Origin: Varanus komodoensis
Lineage: Eukaryota > Chordata > Lepidosauria > Squamata > Varanidae
Direction of reading: 5' to 3'
DNA length: 64,000 bases
Assembly: GCF_004798865.1 (NCBI RefSeq)
Contig: NW_025336087.1
Span: 9,150,263 to 9,214,262, forward strand
Part shown: positions 33,492 to 45,900 of the stretch, piece by piece
Layout of the letters: every line of letters starts with the position of its first letter
Numbering within the stretch: position 1 is the first letter of the stretch
Position numbers and translations under genes: made by a program
Notes under the pieces: model-generated
What the model saw: only the letters and a program-made list of their open reading frames with translations
Database searches by the model: none
Told to the model about the DNA's origin: nothing

Positions 33492-33926
33492 TTATTTTCT
33501 GTAAATTGAGTTGTTGGCCCTGGGCACCGCCTCATGTTGCTTCACAGAACCTTGAGGACATGCTGCTTGTCCAGCCTGTCCTGAATTGTCAGACAATTCA
33601 TTTGGCAGCTTCATCGCTCTTGTGAGTAGACCAGCTGAGAGCTTCTGCATGGCTCTGTGACTGACTTCCACACCAACATAATCACTGTGCACACCAGCCT
33701 TTCCCTTCTCGACAAAATTGACTGCTGCAGGGATTTTCAAATGGTTCAGCGAACTGCCCAGTTTTTCGTCTGCAGGTGCTTCAGACTGGTCTGTAAAAGG
33801 GTCCCTTGTATGTGTGTCCACAGAAAGTGACCCCAGCCTTAAGAGTGTTTTTGACTGGTTATCTTCCACATAAAGTTGATTGGCTCCATTTGATGGCTGT
33901 GCCTGAAAAAATGATCCCGGGATAGC
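33492..33926 (-). CDS. Receptor last exon: cytoplasmic tail
   Basis: 144 codons to TAA, entered at phase 0 from the box 1 exon through a TTTGGTTTGCAG acceptor. It encodes AIPGSFFQAQPSNGANQLYV and later HSDYVGVEVSHRAMQ. It holds three tyrosines (LYVED, DYVGV, IYRK) and no YXXQ STAT3 motif. The short tail fits IL12RB1 or IL27RA rather than gp130, LIFR or IL12RB2. Confidence 0.82.
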   Translation of the reverse strand, partial: AIPGSFFQAQPSNGANQLYVEDNQSKTLLRLGSLSVDTHTRDPFTDQSEAPADEKLGSSLNHLKIPAAVNFVEKGKAGVHSDYVGVEVSHRAMQKLSAGLLTRAMKLPNELSDNSGQAGQAACPQGSVKQHEAVPRANNSIYRK

Positions 33927-36900
33927 CTGCAAACCAAATGGAAAGGGTGCAGAAGGCATGTCATGGCTTTTTTTTAAACCAGTGACGGTAAACTGAATAG
34001 TGTATAACATGGCCAAGAATCAATGCAAATCACAACTAAATTAGTGAGAAGCAAAAGCAGCAAATGACTGGCTTTTTCAAAGCTTGGTGAATCATAGCGT
34101 GGCACCGGCCTGTTTGCATGTAATGGCAAGCTGTGGATTGGTTGCTTGATCACCAACCCAGGTTACCCCCAACAGTCCACTGGTCACATGGCAGCTCATC
34201 ATCCTGGCTTGTGCTCCACAGTCCTACCTCTTACACCATGCACATATCCCAATATCCTTTGTGGTACAGCCATCTTATCTCCTCATCCCAGCCCCCTCCC
34301 CACTCAGTCACTACCCATGCTGAAGTTACCACAAGTGTGCAGGAGTGCAGCTTCAGCAGTTCGATACATATGTGTGTCTCATACGCGCACACCCCCTTGT
34401 CTGTGCCAGCCATCAAAGCGAGTGCCAAAGTGGCATGGGGAACAAATCGACAAGGAACTTGCCCAGATGAGGCTGCACCCAGGCTGCTCTGAGCACAGCT
34501 ATGAAGGCTGGGGGAGAAAGGAGGGGCAATCAGCGGAAGGAGGGACCCAGTAGCACTGAAATCCAGGAATGCACCAACAGAGCGGCAACAAGGTCTCCCC
34601 CCGGCCATGTGATCCTCTTGCTTGCCCCGATTGAAGCAACACTTCTAAATGGCCTCTGCCGTTTGCGTACTTCCTCTGCTCTCCAGAAATGGGAGTTATT
34701 AACTTCTCACAAGCACACATTTCACAGATTGTTTTCAGAACAATTACTGTACTTCCTTGGAGGTGCACAAATCTCCTTAACAGCCTTTTACAGGGGAAAC
34801 TAGAACCCCGAGAAGGCAGCTGCATGAGGTGGTGTTCATGAGGCCCTGCTGGAGGGGAGGTAGGTACAGGCACCCCATCTGCTCTGTCCATTCAGCCCCC
34901 CTCTAAGGGTTTTTTAAGGGCTGTTGGGTAAATTTGGGCAAATGTAAGAGCCAGGAAATAATTTGGGAACCTACAGTAATTGCTACAAAAACAGATGTAT
35001 TTGATCTGTCTCAAAGAGGAAGGACAAGATCTCTCGTACCAGAAGGTAGGCACGGAATAGTCAGCTCAAGTTGCATACCAGGAAATTTTCCTCACTGTCA
35101 GAGTGATGCAACAGTGGAGCTGGTTGCCTCGAGAGGTGGTGGGCTCTCCCACACTAGAGACATTCAGAAAGAAACTAGACTGTTATCTGAGTGGGATGGT
35201 GTAAACAGTAGGGGGTTGGTCTGGATGACCTTCTTGGCCCTTCTGAATCTACTATTCTATGATTACATGATATCGGGGTTAATCTGATATCATGCACGGG
35301 GTTAATCCTTTAAAGAGCTTCAGCTATGAAGTGGAATAGAAATATAAAGAATGAATGAAACCTAAAAGTGTAATGGTGCCATAACGCTGTAAAGTGATGC
35401 TTTCATACCACTGGAAAGGTTCTTTCCATATTCCGTGTAGCGCTGCTGTATCTTGGATTTGGTATGGCTGGCCAACACAGTTTCCTTGATCTGTAAGCAT
35501 AAGTTTTGTTTAAAATGAAAAAATTATGTTTAGTCACTAAAATTCTACAAGTTCCACAAGTTTCATACTGCTATTAATATTCATTGGATATAAAATTGGT
35601 CAAGTGGAGTCAAACAGCCTTTTAAAAATGAAATAATTACATTTGCGCTGGGCTTCTGTTGAGCGATCCAATAGACTAAGTGCGGAATGCAATTTATCTG
35701 CCACTTCTTGGTGGGTGAGTGGGATGTAGCAAAGCAATCCCTGGACAAATATATATGAAAATACACCTTTGAAGTCTCCTTGGTAAAGAAATGCAATTTT
35801 GCACATGTTGCTTGAAATATTTTTTTTTTGTTTTGATATCATTACAAAGCACCCAAAGCAAAAGGCATAGGAACCAGTTTCTTTCTGGAATATAAATGCT
35901 TCTTTCCTAAATGTTCAATTCTTACATAGAGAGAAGCTCATTTTGTTACCGGCAGGCAGTATTCAGTCTATCTACTCACAGAGAAATAACGCCAGTCCTG
36001 GTTTTCAGGTTCCAAGCAATGAATGCAAAAGCATTTGAAGTTATTACTGAACCTTCTGTATGTATATTTAATTTTCCTTAAACTGTTTATTTTATAAAGT
36101 GCACTCTCAAAGCCTGAACACTGGACAAATAGTTTCTTGAAAATATTTTGTCCCAGTCTGCATATGGCAGGGTGTCCTGGGGGCTAGAGGATGTCAAGAA
36201 CCTCACCCTCTGCCCACAGAGGAAGATTTGTCGGCTGAGAAGGTGGTCTTGCCCTCCCGGGTTTTATTATTGGGGTGTGGAAGCCCCTTCTGCATTTACC
36301 ACTCCACCATTGGCACTCCAATGGCATTAAAAGCAAGGAGGAGTTGTCTGTGGGGGATGGGACAAGCACCCCATTTCCCCATTCCCCTTCTCCCCACACC
36401 CCAGAAGTCACATGGGGCTCCTGATGCTGGCATGGGCATTTATCCCTCACTGGTACCAGCTGAGGGTTTTTTTTTTTTTTTTTTAATTGCATTGACAAAG
36501 GAAGGGGAAAGGAGAAAAACTCTCTTTACTTTGTTGGTGTCAGCAAGAGGTTAATCCACAGTGGATCTTGGCTCTCCTTCCAGATCGTACTGTTGTGCTT
36601 TACAACACAATCCTATACAGGTCTCTTTAAACCAGACTCTCATTAACTTCAGTGGTGCTTAGTTTCCGATTAGTTGGAGCAGAATGGCAGTGCTAACGTT
36701 TTTATAGCTGTGTGGTAGGTTCATGTTAGTCATATTTTACATAGGAGGAAACCCCCCTAAAAGATTGTGAATTGACAACAGCAAGTGGTTTGTTCCTGGG
36801 AAAGCTGAGATGGAGTCAACAGCTTTTGAACCATCAGATAATGTGTGCTCCAGTCAGGCACAAAGAGAGACCATGATTTTAAAGAACTTTGCCACATTTT

Positions 36901-39900
36901 GGACTCCGGTGCTTATGCTTGGAACAGGCAAAACATTTTTGCCTCCAGGGGATGCATTCAGTATAGGTGAAATTGCAGGCTGCACACACAGCAACTTAGA
37001 CAACTGAATAATATGGCTGAATGAATGAGAACATGCATGGCCAGTCAATAATGTCCATGCCACGAAACCCCTTACCTTTTAAACATTAGGGAACAAAGTA
37101 TGACAGCAATAGTTAGGGCCAATATGATGCCAAGACAAAAGCCAGCAATGATTCCTTCCAGTTCCCCTTGATCTGGAAAGAAAAAAATAGGTTAAAATAA
37201 TCTAGTAATTTAAGGTTAAAATAAAAATAATAAATAATCTAAGGTTCTAAATAATCAAAAGGTAATCTAAGTAATAAATAATCTAAAAATGCATCCTGTG
37301 GGTTAGAGTAATCCAAATAACCAAAACTGGGACTTTGATCCTGGCAACATATTAACCCTTTCCTCGCCCGTCCATGCACTGAGATAATGGTTGAGAGGGC
37401 CTGGCCCAACGTGCGCACCCTCTTGGCTGGGCTGGAGGGCGTCTGTTCCACAGTGGCATCTCCTGCAGAAAGCTCTCCCCAAGTCCAGTCTTGTCTCATG
37501 CAGTCTGGATTTTCTTTTTGTCTTTTGCAGCAGTCAGTTTTTGTTTTTCTAGAATAGTAAAAACTCCTGGATTGTTTTAATCCAGAGAGCTCTGGCTGTT
37601 GAGTGGTATGGAAATTAATTAAAACAAACAAACAAACAAACAAATGAATAAATAAAATTGAACTTTTCAGTGTTGTTTTATGTTATTGCAATTATTTATG
37701 TTATTGGACTGCATCCAGTGGTGGCTTTGCTATATCTGGAAGGGCTTCTACCCTGGCAAGTTAGGGCAGCTGGATTTTGTTGATCCCTCACCACACCCAG
37801 GGGGATTCCTAAAGGAATCGCATCCTTCAGGAGCAGTTGGGGTTGGGGCAGGGGCCTTAAGTGATTTGCTAAGACCAGTTGACCCACTGGGTTACATCTA
37901 ACATCACATCAGTGGAAGTCTGCTAGCCTACTGGGGCAACCCGCTCCAGGCACTCCCCACGGTAGCCCTCTAGGCTTCTTGAAAAAGTTTTTCAACACTC
38001 TGGAGTAGCTTCTATGGAATGGAGAAAACTTTCTCCTAGTTCTGCTGTGGGAAGCTGTTGGATCTAACACATTATTGTTTGATAATGTGAGCATCCTGGT
38101 AATATCTATATTGGAGTGCAGGATAGGCCTTCCACAAGTAAAAATAAATACATTAAAATGTAGCAATACCATATCTCAGCGTAGTGAAATATTGAAGCTG
38201 GCTTTGAGCTCCTTCTCCCTTCCCGGTGACTCCTGAGATGCGTACACTGTAACGAGTTTTTGCCTTAAGTTCTTTCAACTGGTATTGCTTAGCTGAAGAA
38301 TTGATGGCAACATCTGTGATGCAAGAGGGCAAGAAGCAGTAAGTGAGCGACAGCCAAATGAATGAGCAGAATGTCAGAATGCAATATTGTAATATTTCTG
38401 TAAGGTAATATGCGAGTGACATTCTTTGTTCCCACCAGAATTCACAAGTAATGAATGAATTTGGAACTGCTACAGCTGAACCATGAAAACATGATGTTTG
38501 TGTCTAATGGATTAACCCAAGTATATTGACTTGCCAAAAGGGTGACCATTTTGGACTAGGGCCATGACAACAGAGGTGTGTGGGGAGTAATCTCTGCACT
38601 AACCTTAGGAACCTAAGGATCTAAGAAAGCCATGCTGGATCAGGAGCATGGCCCATCCCGTCCAGCACTCTGTGCACATGGTAGCAAACCAGCTGCCCGC
38701 AGGATCCCTCAAGCAGGCGGGGTACATGTGACCTTGCCACATCCACATGTGCAGATCTCTCCCTGGAGGTGAGCTTAAAAGGGGATCTGACAAATTCACA
38801 GGAGGAGCTCTCGCACCCATCCTGCCTGAGGGATCTTTTGGGCCGCTGGTTTGACCTCTGCAAATGGAGTGCTGGCCTGCTGGACCACTGGGCTGATCCA
38901 GCATGGCTGCTCTTATGGTCTTTCTAACATGTTGTATAGTGTGCTGGCATTTTGCATAGAAGGGCAGTCTAAACACCTCTGAAGTAAACATTGGCAATGC
39001 CCATTTTGTCTGTATTTTCTCCCTCCACGTGTAATAGCAGCTTGTGCGAGAGAGACTTCATATAGCATCTAAATCGTTCAGTCACACTTGGAACTGAATG
39101 TATCTTTTTGTAAGAGAATGGGAAAGAGCAGATCTAACGGCCTGCTGCCTCGCTGGTTTCCTGACTTTCCCCCCTCCAGCCCCCACCCCCAGGCACACAC
39201 AGAGAGGGAGAGAGACCTCCATGGTTCCAGTGGAACATCCTTCCACTGTCTTCTGCCCCTACTAAGCTCCAATTCGCCTGTGGGGAGAAGATGCCATTGG
39301 CCAAAACAGCCAAAAAGCTAAAAACATGCACATAATTTCTTCCAAGATTTCAACTTAGAGGCACGCTTTTGCCTGTGGACTAGATAGATGATAACTCTTC
39401 TGATGATAATAAAAGTCAATAGAGTGGTCTTACCAAAAGAGAAGTTTTTCAGGATTTCTGTGTAGTGAATTCTGTAAGCCCGAAGGAATCCGAAACACTC
39501 GTCTGCAGATATCGCCACCCATTTCACGACAGCTGAATGCTTTGTCACAAGCGGGATTGTTACATTGGCCGGCGCTACGCTGGGGACTTGAAAGGAGATT
39601 CCAGTTCATGTTTCCGTCCCCAAAACTCACAGCAGCACCTAGGCGTATTTCCCGCCCTGCCATGCGTTGCAGCTAGTGGACTGCATTGCTTCTGTGTTTG
39701 CGTCCATTTTTGCCTACTGCATCTGCGTCTCTTGGATTGTGATTGTCATCCTATCCCATTGACAAACTGGTTGGTCCCAGACCAACACAGACAGTGGCCT
39801 CCGCCTGGGCTGGACTGGCCGATCTATTCCTGTAGGCCGGACCCGGCAAAGACCCCCCCCGCCACTCTCTTGATAGTCCCACCACCAAGCTGCTCCCTTC

Positions 39901-42900
39901 GTGAAACAGTCCATTTGTGTTTTGACGTTAGTTTCCATTCTTAGCGGATTGGCTCACTGATTTTCATAAGCAAAAAGAAATTGAAAATGAGAAGACCAAG
40001 GATTTATGCTTTAGTAATAAAACACAGATAATAACAAGCAGCTTATGTACTTCAGACACAGAGATTATTTCGACATTGCATTTTTACATTGCATTTATAT
40101 CTCATCTTGTTTCCTCTTGTGAGGAACCCGCTATAGCTTACATAGCTGTTTTAATCTTGCAACAACAGCCCTGTGAGGTAGGCTAAGCCATGGAGCATAA
40201 CAACCTTTGTCATACATGTTCCCTCACTCTCTTTTGCACAGCCCCAAACCAGCCCATTACACGACAGAGGACTGGTTGTGACATCTTACTTGGACTGTGT
40301 TCTCTCACTGTAATGGCAGCTTTGCTGGGATTTATTAGAAATAATGAGCGCAACCCAGTTTCAGACTGCATAGAAGGAAAAGTTTCCTCATTGTCAGAGC
40401 AATACAACAGTGGAACCAGCTGCCTAGAGAGGCGGTGGGCTCTCCCACACTAGAGGCATTCGAAGAGAAACTGGACAGCCATCTGAGTGGGATGGTGTAA
40501 CGTGGTGTCCTGCAACAGCAGGGGGTTGGACCCGATGGCCTTCATGGCCCCTCCCAACTCTGCTATTCAATGATTCTATGAAAAACAAGATTTTTTTCAG
40601 AATAAAAAAATAAAAAGATACTGCTAGGAGAATACCTCCTTCTGTTGCATAGTAAGTCATGGCTAGAGTCCGTTCATTCATCCTGAGGCCCTTGCATGGA
40701 TAGTCAAATGCATGTACGATTATTTTATATAACTTACATAGTTGGAGGTTATCTAGAAAACAGATACAAAAATAATATTTGCAAATATATAGTCAGAAAC
40801 GATACAATTTTGGAAAAAATAAGATGCATTTTACAAATTTGTCAGGTTCCTATGAAATTTAAGTGCATCATCACCATCATCATCATCAAGAAAAGGTAAG
40901 ATTCCCATTTCAGCTCACACCGCGGGGCTGGTGGCAGTGGCCTTCCCTGCCACTCTGTCCCCAGGATGGTCCCTCCTGTCCTCCCAAAGCTACACCAAGG
41001 GCCTGTGCCTCTGTGGAATTTTACGGATGCTGCTCTCCCCATTCCCACCACAAGCACCTACATCTGCACCGAATTCATCATGCACATTCATTTGCCACCT
41101 TTGACCCTGGCTTTCAGTTGGCCCTTAAATGATGCGTGGAGTTGGTTGATCATTGAGCTGATGGCTGTATCCAGTACTACGCCTCAGACTGAACCGCTGG
41201 TCCCTCTGATCCCGTGGCCAATTGTCACTCCTGACAGCAGCTTTCCAGGTTTTTGTGACATTGCTTTCTGGCCCTACCTCGAAATGCCAGGATTTGAATT
41301 TGGGGTCTTCTGCATGCAAAGCAGGTGCAGAAGACAACCACCCCACCCCACAGCCCACCCCACGTGAGATAAACAAACGCCACAGAGACATGCGGCCTTG
41401 TCGTTCAAGCTGCGCTACGTCACGTCTGCTGAACCTCCAAGGTATGTTCTGGGAAAAGAAAATTACTTTGTGGATAGTTCATGTATGGATTTTCTGTGCG
41501 GGAACTTTCACACAGCGCAACCCGAGGGGCGTGGATGTGTAATGAAAGAAAGTCAAGGAGAAGAGGTGATGCATAATTGATAGCCACTCCGATCCGATGC
41601 CCTCCACCGGGAAGGACAGCCAGTCCCGGCTGATCTGCTTGCCAGCATCGCCTGCGCATCGCCTTTCAGTATGCAGGACAAGAGCCCCGGCTGCCTCCGC
41701 GTTCGAGGCGCCTTGCATATCCGTCAGATGAACTTTGCAGCCAGCACGAGGTCGTGCTTCGATTTCACAAGGCCGCGTTCTCAAGAAGACGAGGAGAAGC
41801 TGACTGGGTTGTGAGAGAGCCGTGAGTAAAGTTCATGGCATCGGTTGGGCACAGATGGCGGCAATCTTCTCAGCCAGGAGGTTGTTTTGATGTGTCTCAG
41901 CGTGACATCTATACCCTTTCTCCTGTGAGTTTGCTAATGGAGGAAATTGCAAATGGGGAGATGTAGCAGGTACTGCTGGTCTTGATTTAGCTGCTGTTGC
42001 TGGTATGTCTGCTGAAACAGGAATTTGTTGGTAATGAGTGGGATGACGTTGGTGAAAAGATAAATAGGACTTTGCTTCAAGGGCAGAGCAAGAGGGCTGA
42101 AGGGCACCCATGGGGGAAGAATGGGGAATATTTTCTCTCTAATCACTGGGTCTCTCTGCTGATTTCTTGGGTTTTCAGTCTTTTCGATGTTGCTTTTCCA
42201 CGTATTTGGTTTTGTATATATTGCAGGATTTTGCAAGCTGTACCAAAGCAGATGGTGTGTGTCACCTTTACTTCATGGTTTATGTGTATAGTTCAGTACT
42301 GTTGTAAAACCTGTTTCTATATCCATTGTTATGAACACAAAGATTTCATCTTTTATTGAATATGCGGTTAGAGTTTACTCTTCTTGACAGCTACATCCAA
42401 CCGTAACTGCTGTGAATATAATTGGACCCATTTCCACTTCTTCTTTAACAAAAGGGCTGTGTATGCCACCCAATAGCCACCCAATATAAGCCAGCAATTC
42501 TGAAAACAGCCTGCTGGGTCAAAAGAGCCCCTGAACCCCAGAAAAGGAGACCCATGCAGGGAAGCAGGCTTTCCAGAGCAGAGCAGAGACTGGGTTCACC
42601 TGGGCTCAAGCACACCCAGTTCTGGTCAGCTTTTGGTCTGGGTATAGAAGGAAACACACAATTTCCCGATCTGCATACACCAGCAAGCCACTGTGGATGA
42701 AGTCCTGAAGGGCTTTCCACTGCACATTTCGAACATTGAGCCATGATGGCGTGGAGAGGACCCTGCTGCTTGTCCTTACATATAAAGCCCCTGAGGGTGA
42801 TTTTTGGGTAGCCTAAGATTAAGAAGCCACTCAGAAGCCACGGCCTGTTTTTGGGCTGTGCTGGCTTGCTAACTACCCAACAGCCTTCCCTCCCCAGATT

Positions 42901-45900
42901 TGTACCAACAACAACCCCGCCACAGCCTGAATTTTCAGAATGGCAGCCAGTGGCACAACAACCGCAGGGGAGTCCGTACTGGGTGCGTCCCCATTATGTG
43001 CGGAGAGCCTCAGGGTCTGATTTCCTCACACTTCTCCAGCACGCTTGACTAGAAGCATCTTTTGATGAAGATGGAGGTTCTTGTTCCCATTTCAGGCTGG
43101 TTGCTGTTACATCTATTGCTGCTGCTGTTATCATTGTTATTGCAGAGTATTTCTGTCCCACCCTTTTTCCTCTTGTGAGGAACCAAGGCAGCTCGCATAG
43201 CTCCGTTTTATCCTCACAACAACCCTGTGGGGTGGGTTTGGTTGAAGTGAGTGGCTGGCCTCAAATTGCCCAGTAAACTTCATGGCTGAGTGAGGACTAG
43301 AGCTCACATCTCCCACGCCCCCAGTTCACTAAACCACACTGGCTTTCCATATGAGTACTACTGGATCCTAGCTCAAGTACAGTAGCCAGCTAATTCTTTA
43401 TATTTTCTAAAGGCAGAAATGGAAGGAAACCTCTGTGCTGCAGAAGTAACAAGCTGGCTTCTTACCTAGTTTCTTGCTCTGCTCACTGCCAGATAATACA
43501 TGTGTGCTCATGTCTTCTATTCCAGTGCCCCAATCCACCACAATATACCTTGCCTTGAATTTTAGATTCCAGGTGATAACAGTACTGGAGATGTTATGAC
43601 TGGAAATGTTGATTTGGAGAGGTAAATCTGTAACAGGAAGGGGAATAGCAAGAAACATTTTTAAAATAAAACTAATATTCTGCATGGACATTCCAATCCA
43701 CAACTGATATGAAAGCAAATGCTATTATTTTAACTGGAAGACAAACATGATATTGTCCTGGGATTTCCACATTACAGGAATTCCTTACAGTTAAGTACAC
43801 TGAGCCTGCTAATTCAAGTGGGCTGACATGCTGACCTTTGCATTGGATTTTAAGGACAGGAAACTAAAGAGGATGAAACTAAAGGCCTATTGAATAAAAC
43901 ATCTTGTTCCTAGAGTAGCCAACCAGATGCTTATGGGAAGCCTAGGTGGAGAATATGCAATAGCACCTTCCCACATGTGTTCCTCGGCATCTGGGACTTG
44001 ATAGATGTGAAAGGATGATTTGAAACAAGGGAGTAGAAAGATTAAAAGGTAACAAAGAAAATTACTTAGCCCAAAGGAGGGGAGGGGCTAAAATCAGGTA
44101 GCACAAAGTGTGGGGAAACAGGCAGGTAGGCAGGAGGGCCAAATACTTCCTGATTGTTTATTGAGGAGCTTGGCAGAACAAAATGAGCCCACCGTGGCCC
44201 ACCAGGGCAGGGCTGGATTGGGAAGAAGGGCCGGTGTTGGAGCAGTGCGGAGGAGGCAGGCGGGAAAGATGTAAACTCCCGGTACCCCAGCCAATGAGGG
44301 GAAAGGAGGAGGGAGAAGCGGCCAGGGGCAGGGCATAAAAAGGGGATGTGAACATGTGCTCAGGTGAACAGCAAAATGGGAAGGAAACCATTTTTTTCTG
44401 TTCCCTTTGTTGCAATAAAGTTTTAAAAATAACTCTCTGCATGCTTTGGATATTTTTCTCTTCCGACGGAAAGGAAAGAGTGATTTTAACAACCTAAGAG
44501 ACAAACTTATTGAGCTTGGGAAAAAACAAAACAGATATAAAACTAAGCAAGCAAGCACATAAAGAGGAGCTTAAGATTGTAGTCTTAAGCAGAACATGAG
44601 TAGAAAGTTCGATTCTTTGCTGGTTTTTTGTAACATTGTCTTGACAGAATAATATTCTAGCTCAACCTGTTGTAGTAAAATCTGGAACGGTGTATGTTAC
44701 TGGAGGGGATTCTCCTGCTTCATTAGCAGCAGAGATGTTGATTCTGTAATAAGCCATGGAGAGATTCACATGTAGCCAGTTCTCTGTTAGGTTGAAGGAA
44801 ATTGGGCTGGGGCAATAGTTGGGTACTCTTTCAATCTTTATTCTGTATCCAACGGTATTCCTGCTTTCTAATGTCTAAGATAAGCAAATATTGACATCAG
44901 TTATTAAGCAAGACAGTAATAAAATGCCATGAAATATTAAGGCATAATTAAGGCTGCCAGTGATGCACGAACAATTCTGTAATGATACATTTTCAGTGAC
45001 AGATATCATTAATCATGATATTATTTTAAAAGGTTTCCCGTATCAAGTACCTCCACCGATTTCATTGTCTGGCTTAGGCTTACACTTGCTATGTAACTAG
45101 CATACCACAGCCTTCGTTATTTCTGAATTAATTTATTTCAGAAGTAGCACTCCCAGTCCAACAAATCGGGGTTTGCTGGATGTTGCTGTCCCCCATCTTT
45201 TTGCCCTTTTTCTTGAACTGAAACTCAAATGACCAGGTTCACACAAAGTACTTATCCATGGTCTATTTAAATCATAATTAACCCATTAAACCATGATTTT
45301 CCAATGTCCCACGCCTTTCCTGCAACCAAATGTTTTATGATGCTGTAGTACTGGAATGTAAGATGACTTTTTTTTAACTAGTCTTGCCTGCCAACTCTTT
45401 CACTTAGTAAATCAACTCATGCTTCACATATAACAACTTATGATTCAGAAAAACAGTTAAGCCAATAATAAACTATGAGTTTGTTGTTCATGCATAACAA
45501 CTTTTTGTTTTACACCACAACCCAGAATTCAAATCATGGGTCACACCCAGGTTAGTTTTAAGCTGGAACATTCCATGGACAGTTTGAATACTCAACTCCC
45601 TGTTGATCTGATTGGGGGTTGCTATTTGGTATCTGAACCCAGACACCATATATTAATTGTAGGTTAGTAATTGTAGGCACCCCACAGTTTGCTTTAACCC
45701 ATCATTTTTGGGTTAAATTAATTAACCCATCACCAACTAAGTGTAGGTTAACTTGGGGTTATTGAATACACAAACAATTTATAACACCTGGTTTGTGTGC
45801 CTATGATCAGGCTGATCAAAGGCTAAATATTCAAAGAGGAAGTAGCTCATATGTGGGCTGCAAGTAAACAGATTGTGGGATGATGAATTAGCCCGCAATA

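Noticed and set aside
34133-34608. Open frames of 119-135 codons on both strands
   Set aside because: Low-complexity Pro/Ser/His content, no splice support, in the receptor intron between box 1 and the last exon.
35040-35275. Possible extra cytoplasmic exon of the receptor between box 1 and the last exon
   Set aside because: The sequence is a CR1 3' end, and the two flanking exons already join in phase 0 without it.
40867-40890. His-rich open frame from CAT/ATC repeats
   Set aside because: Simple trinucleotide repeat, not a gene.
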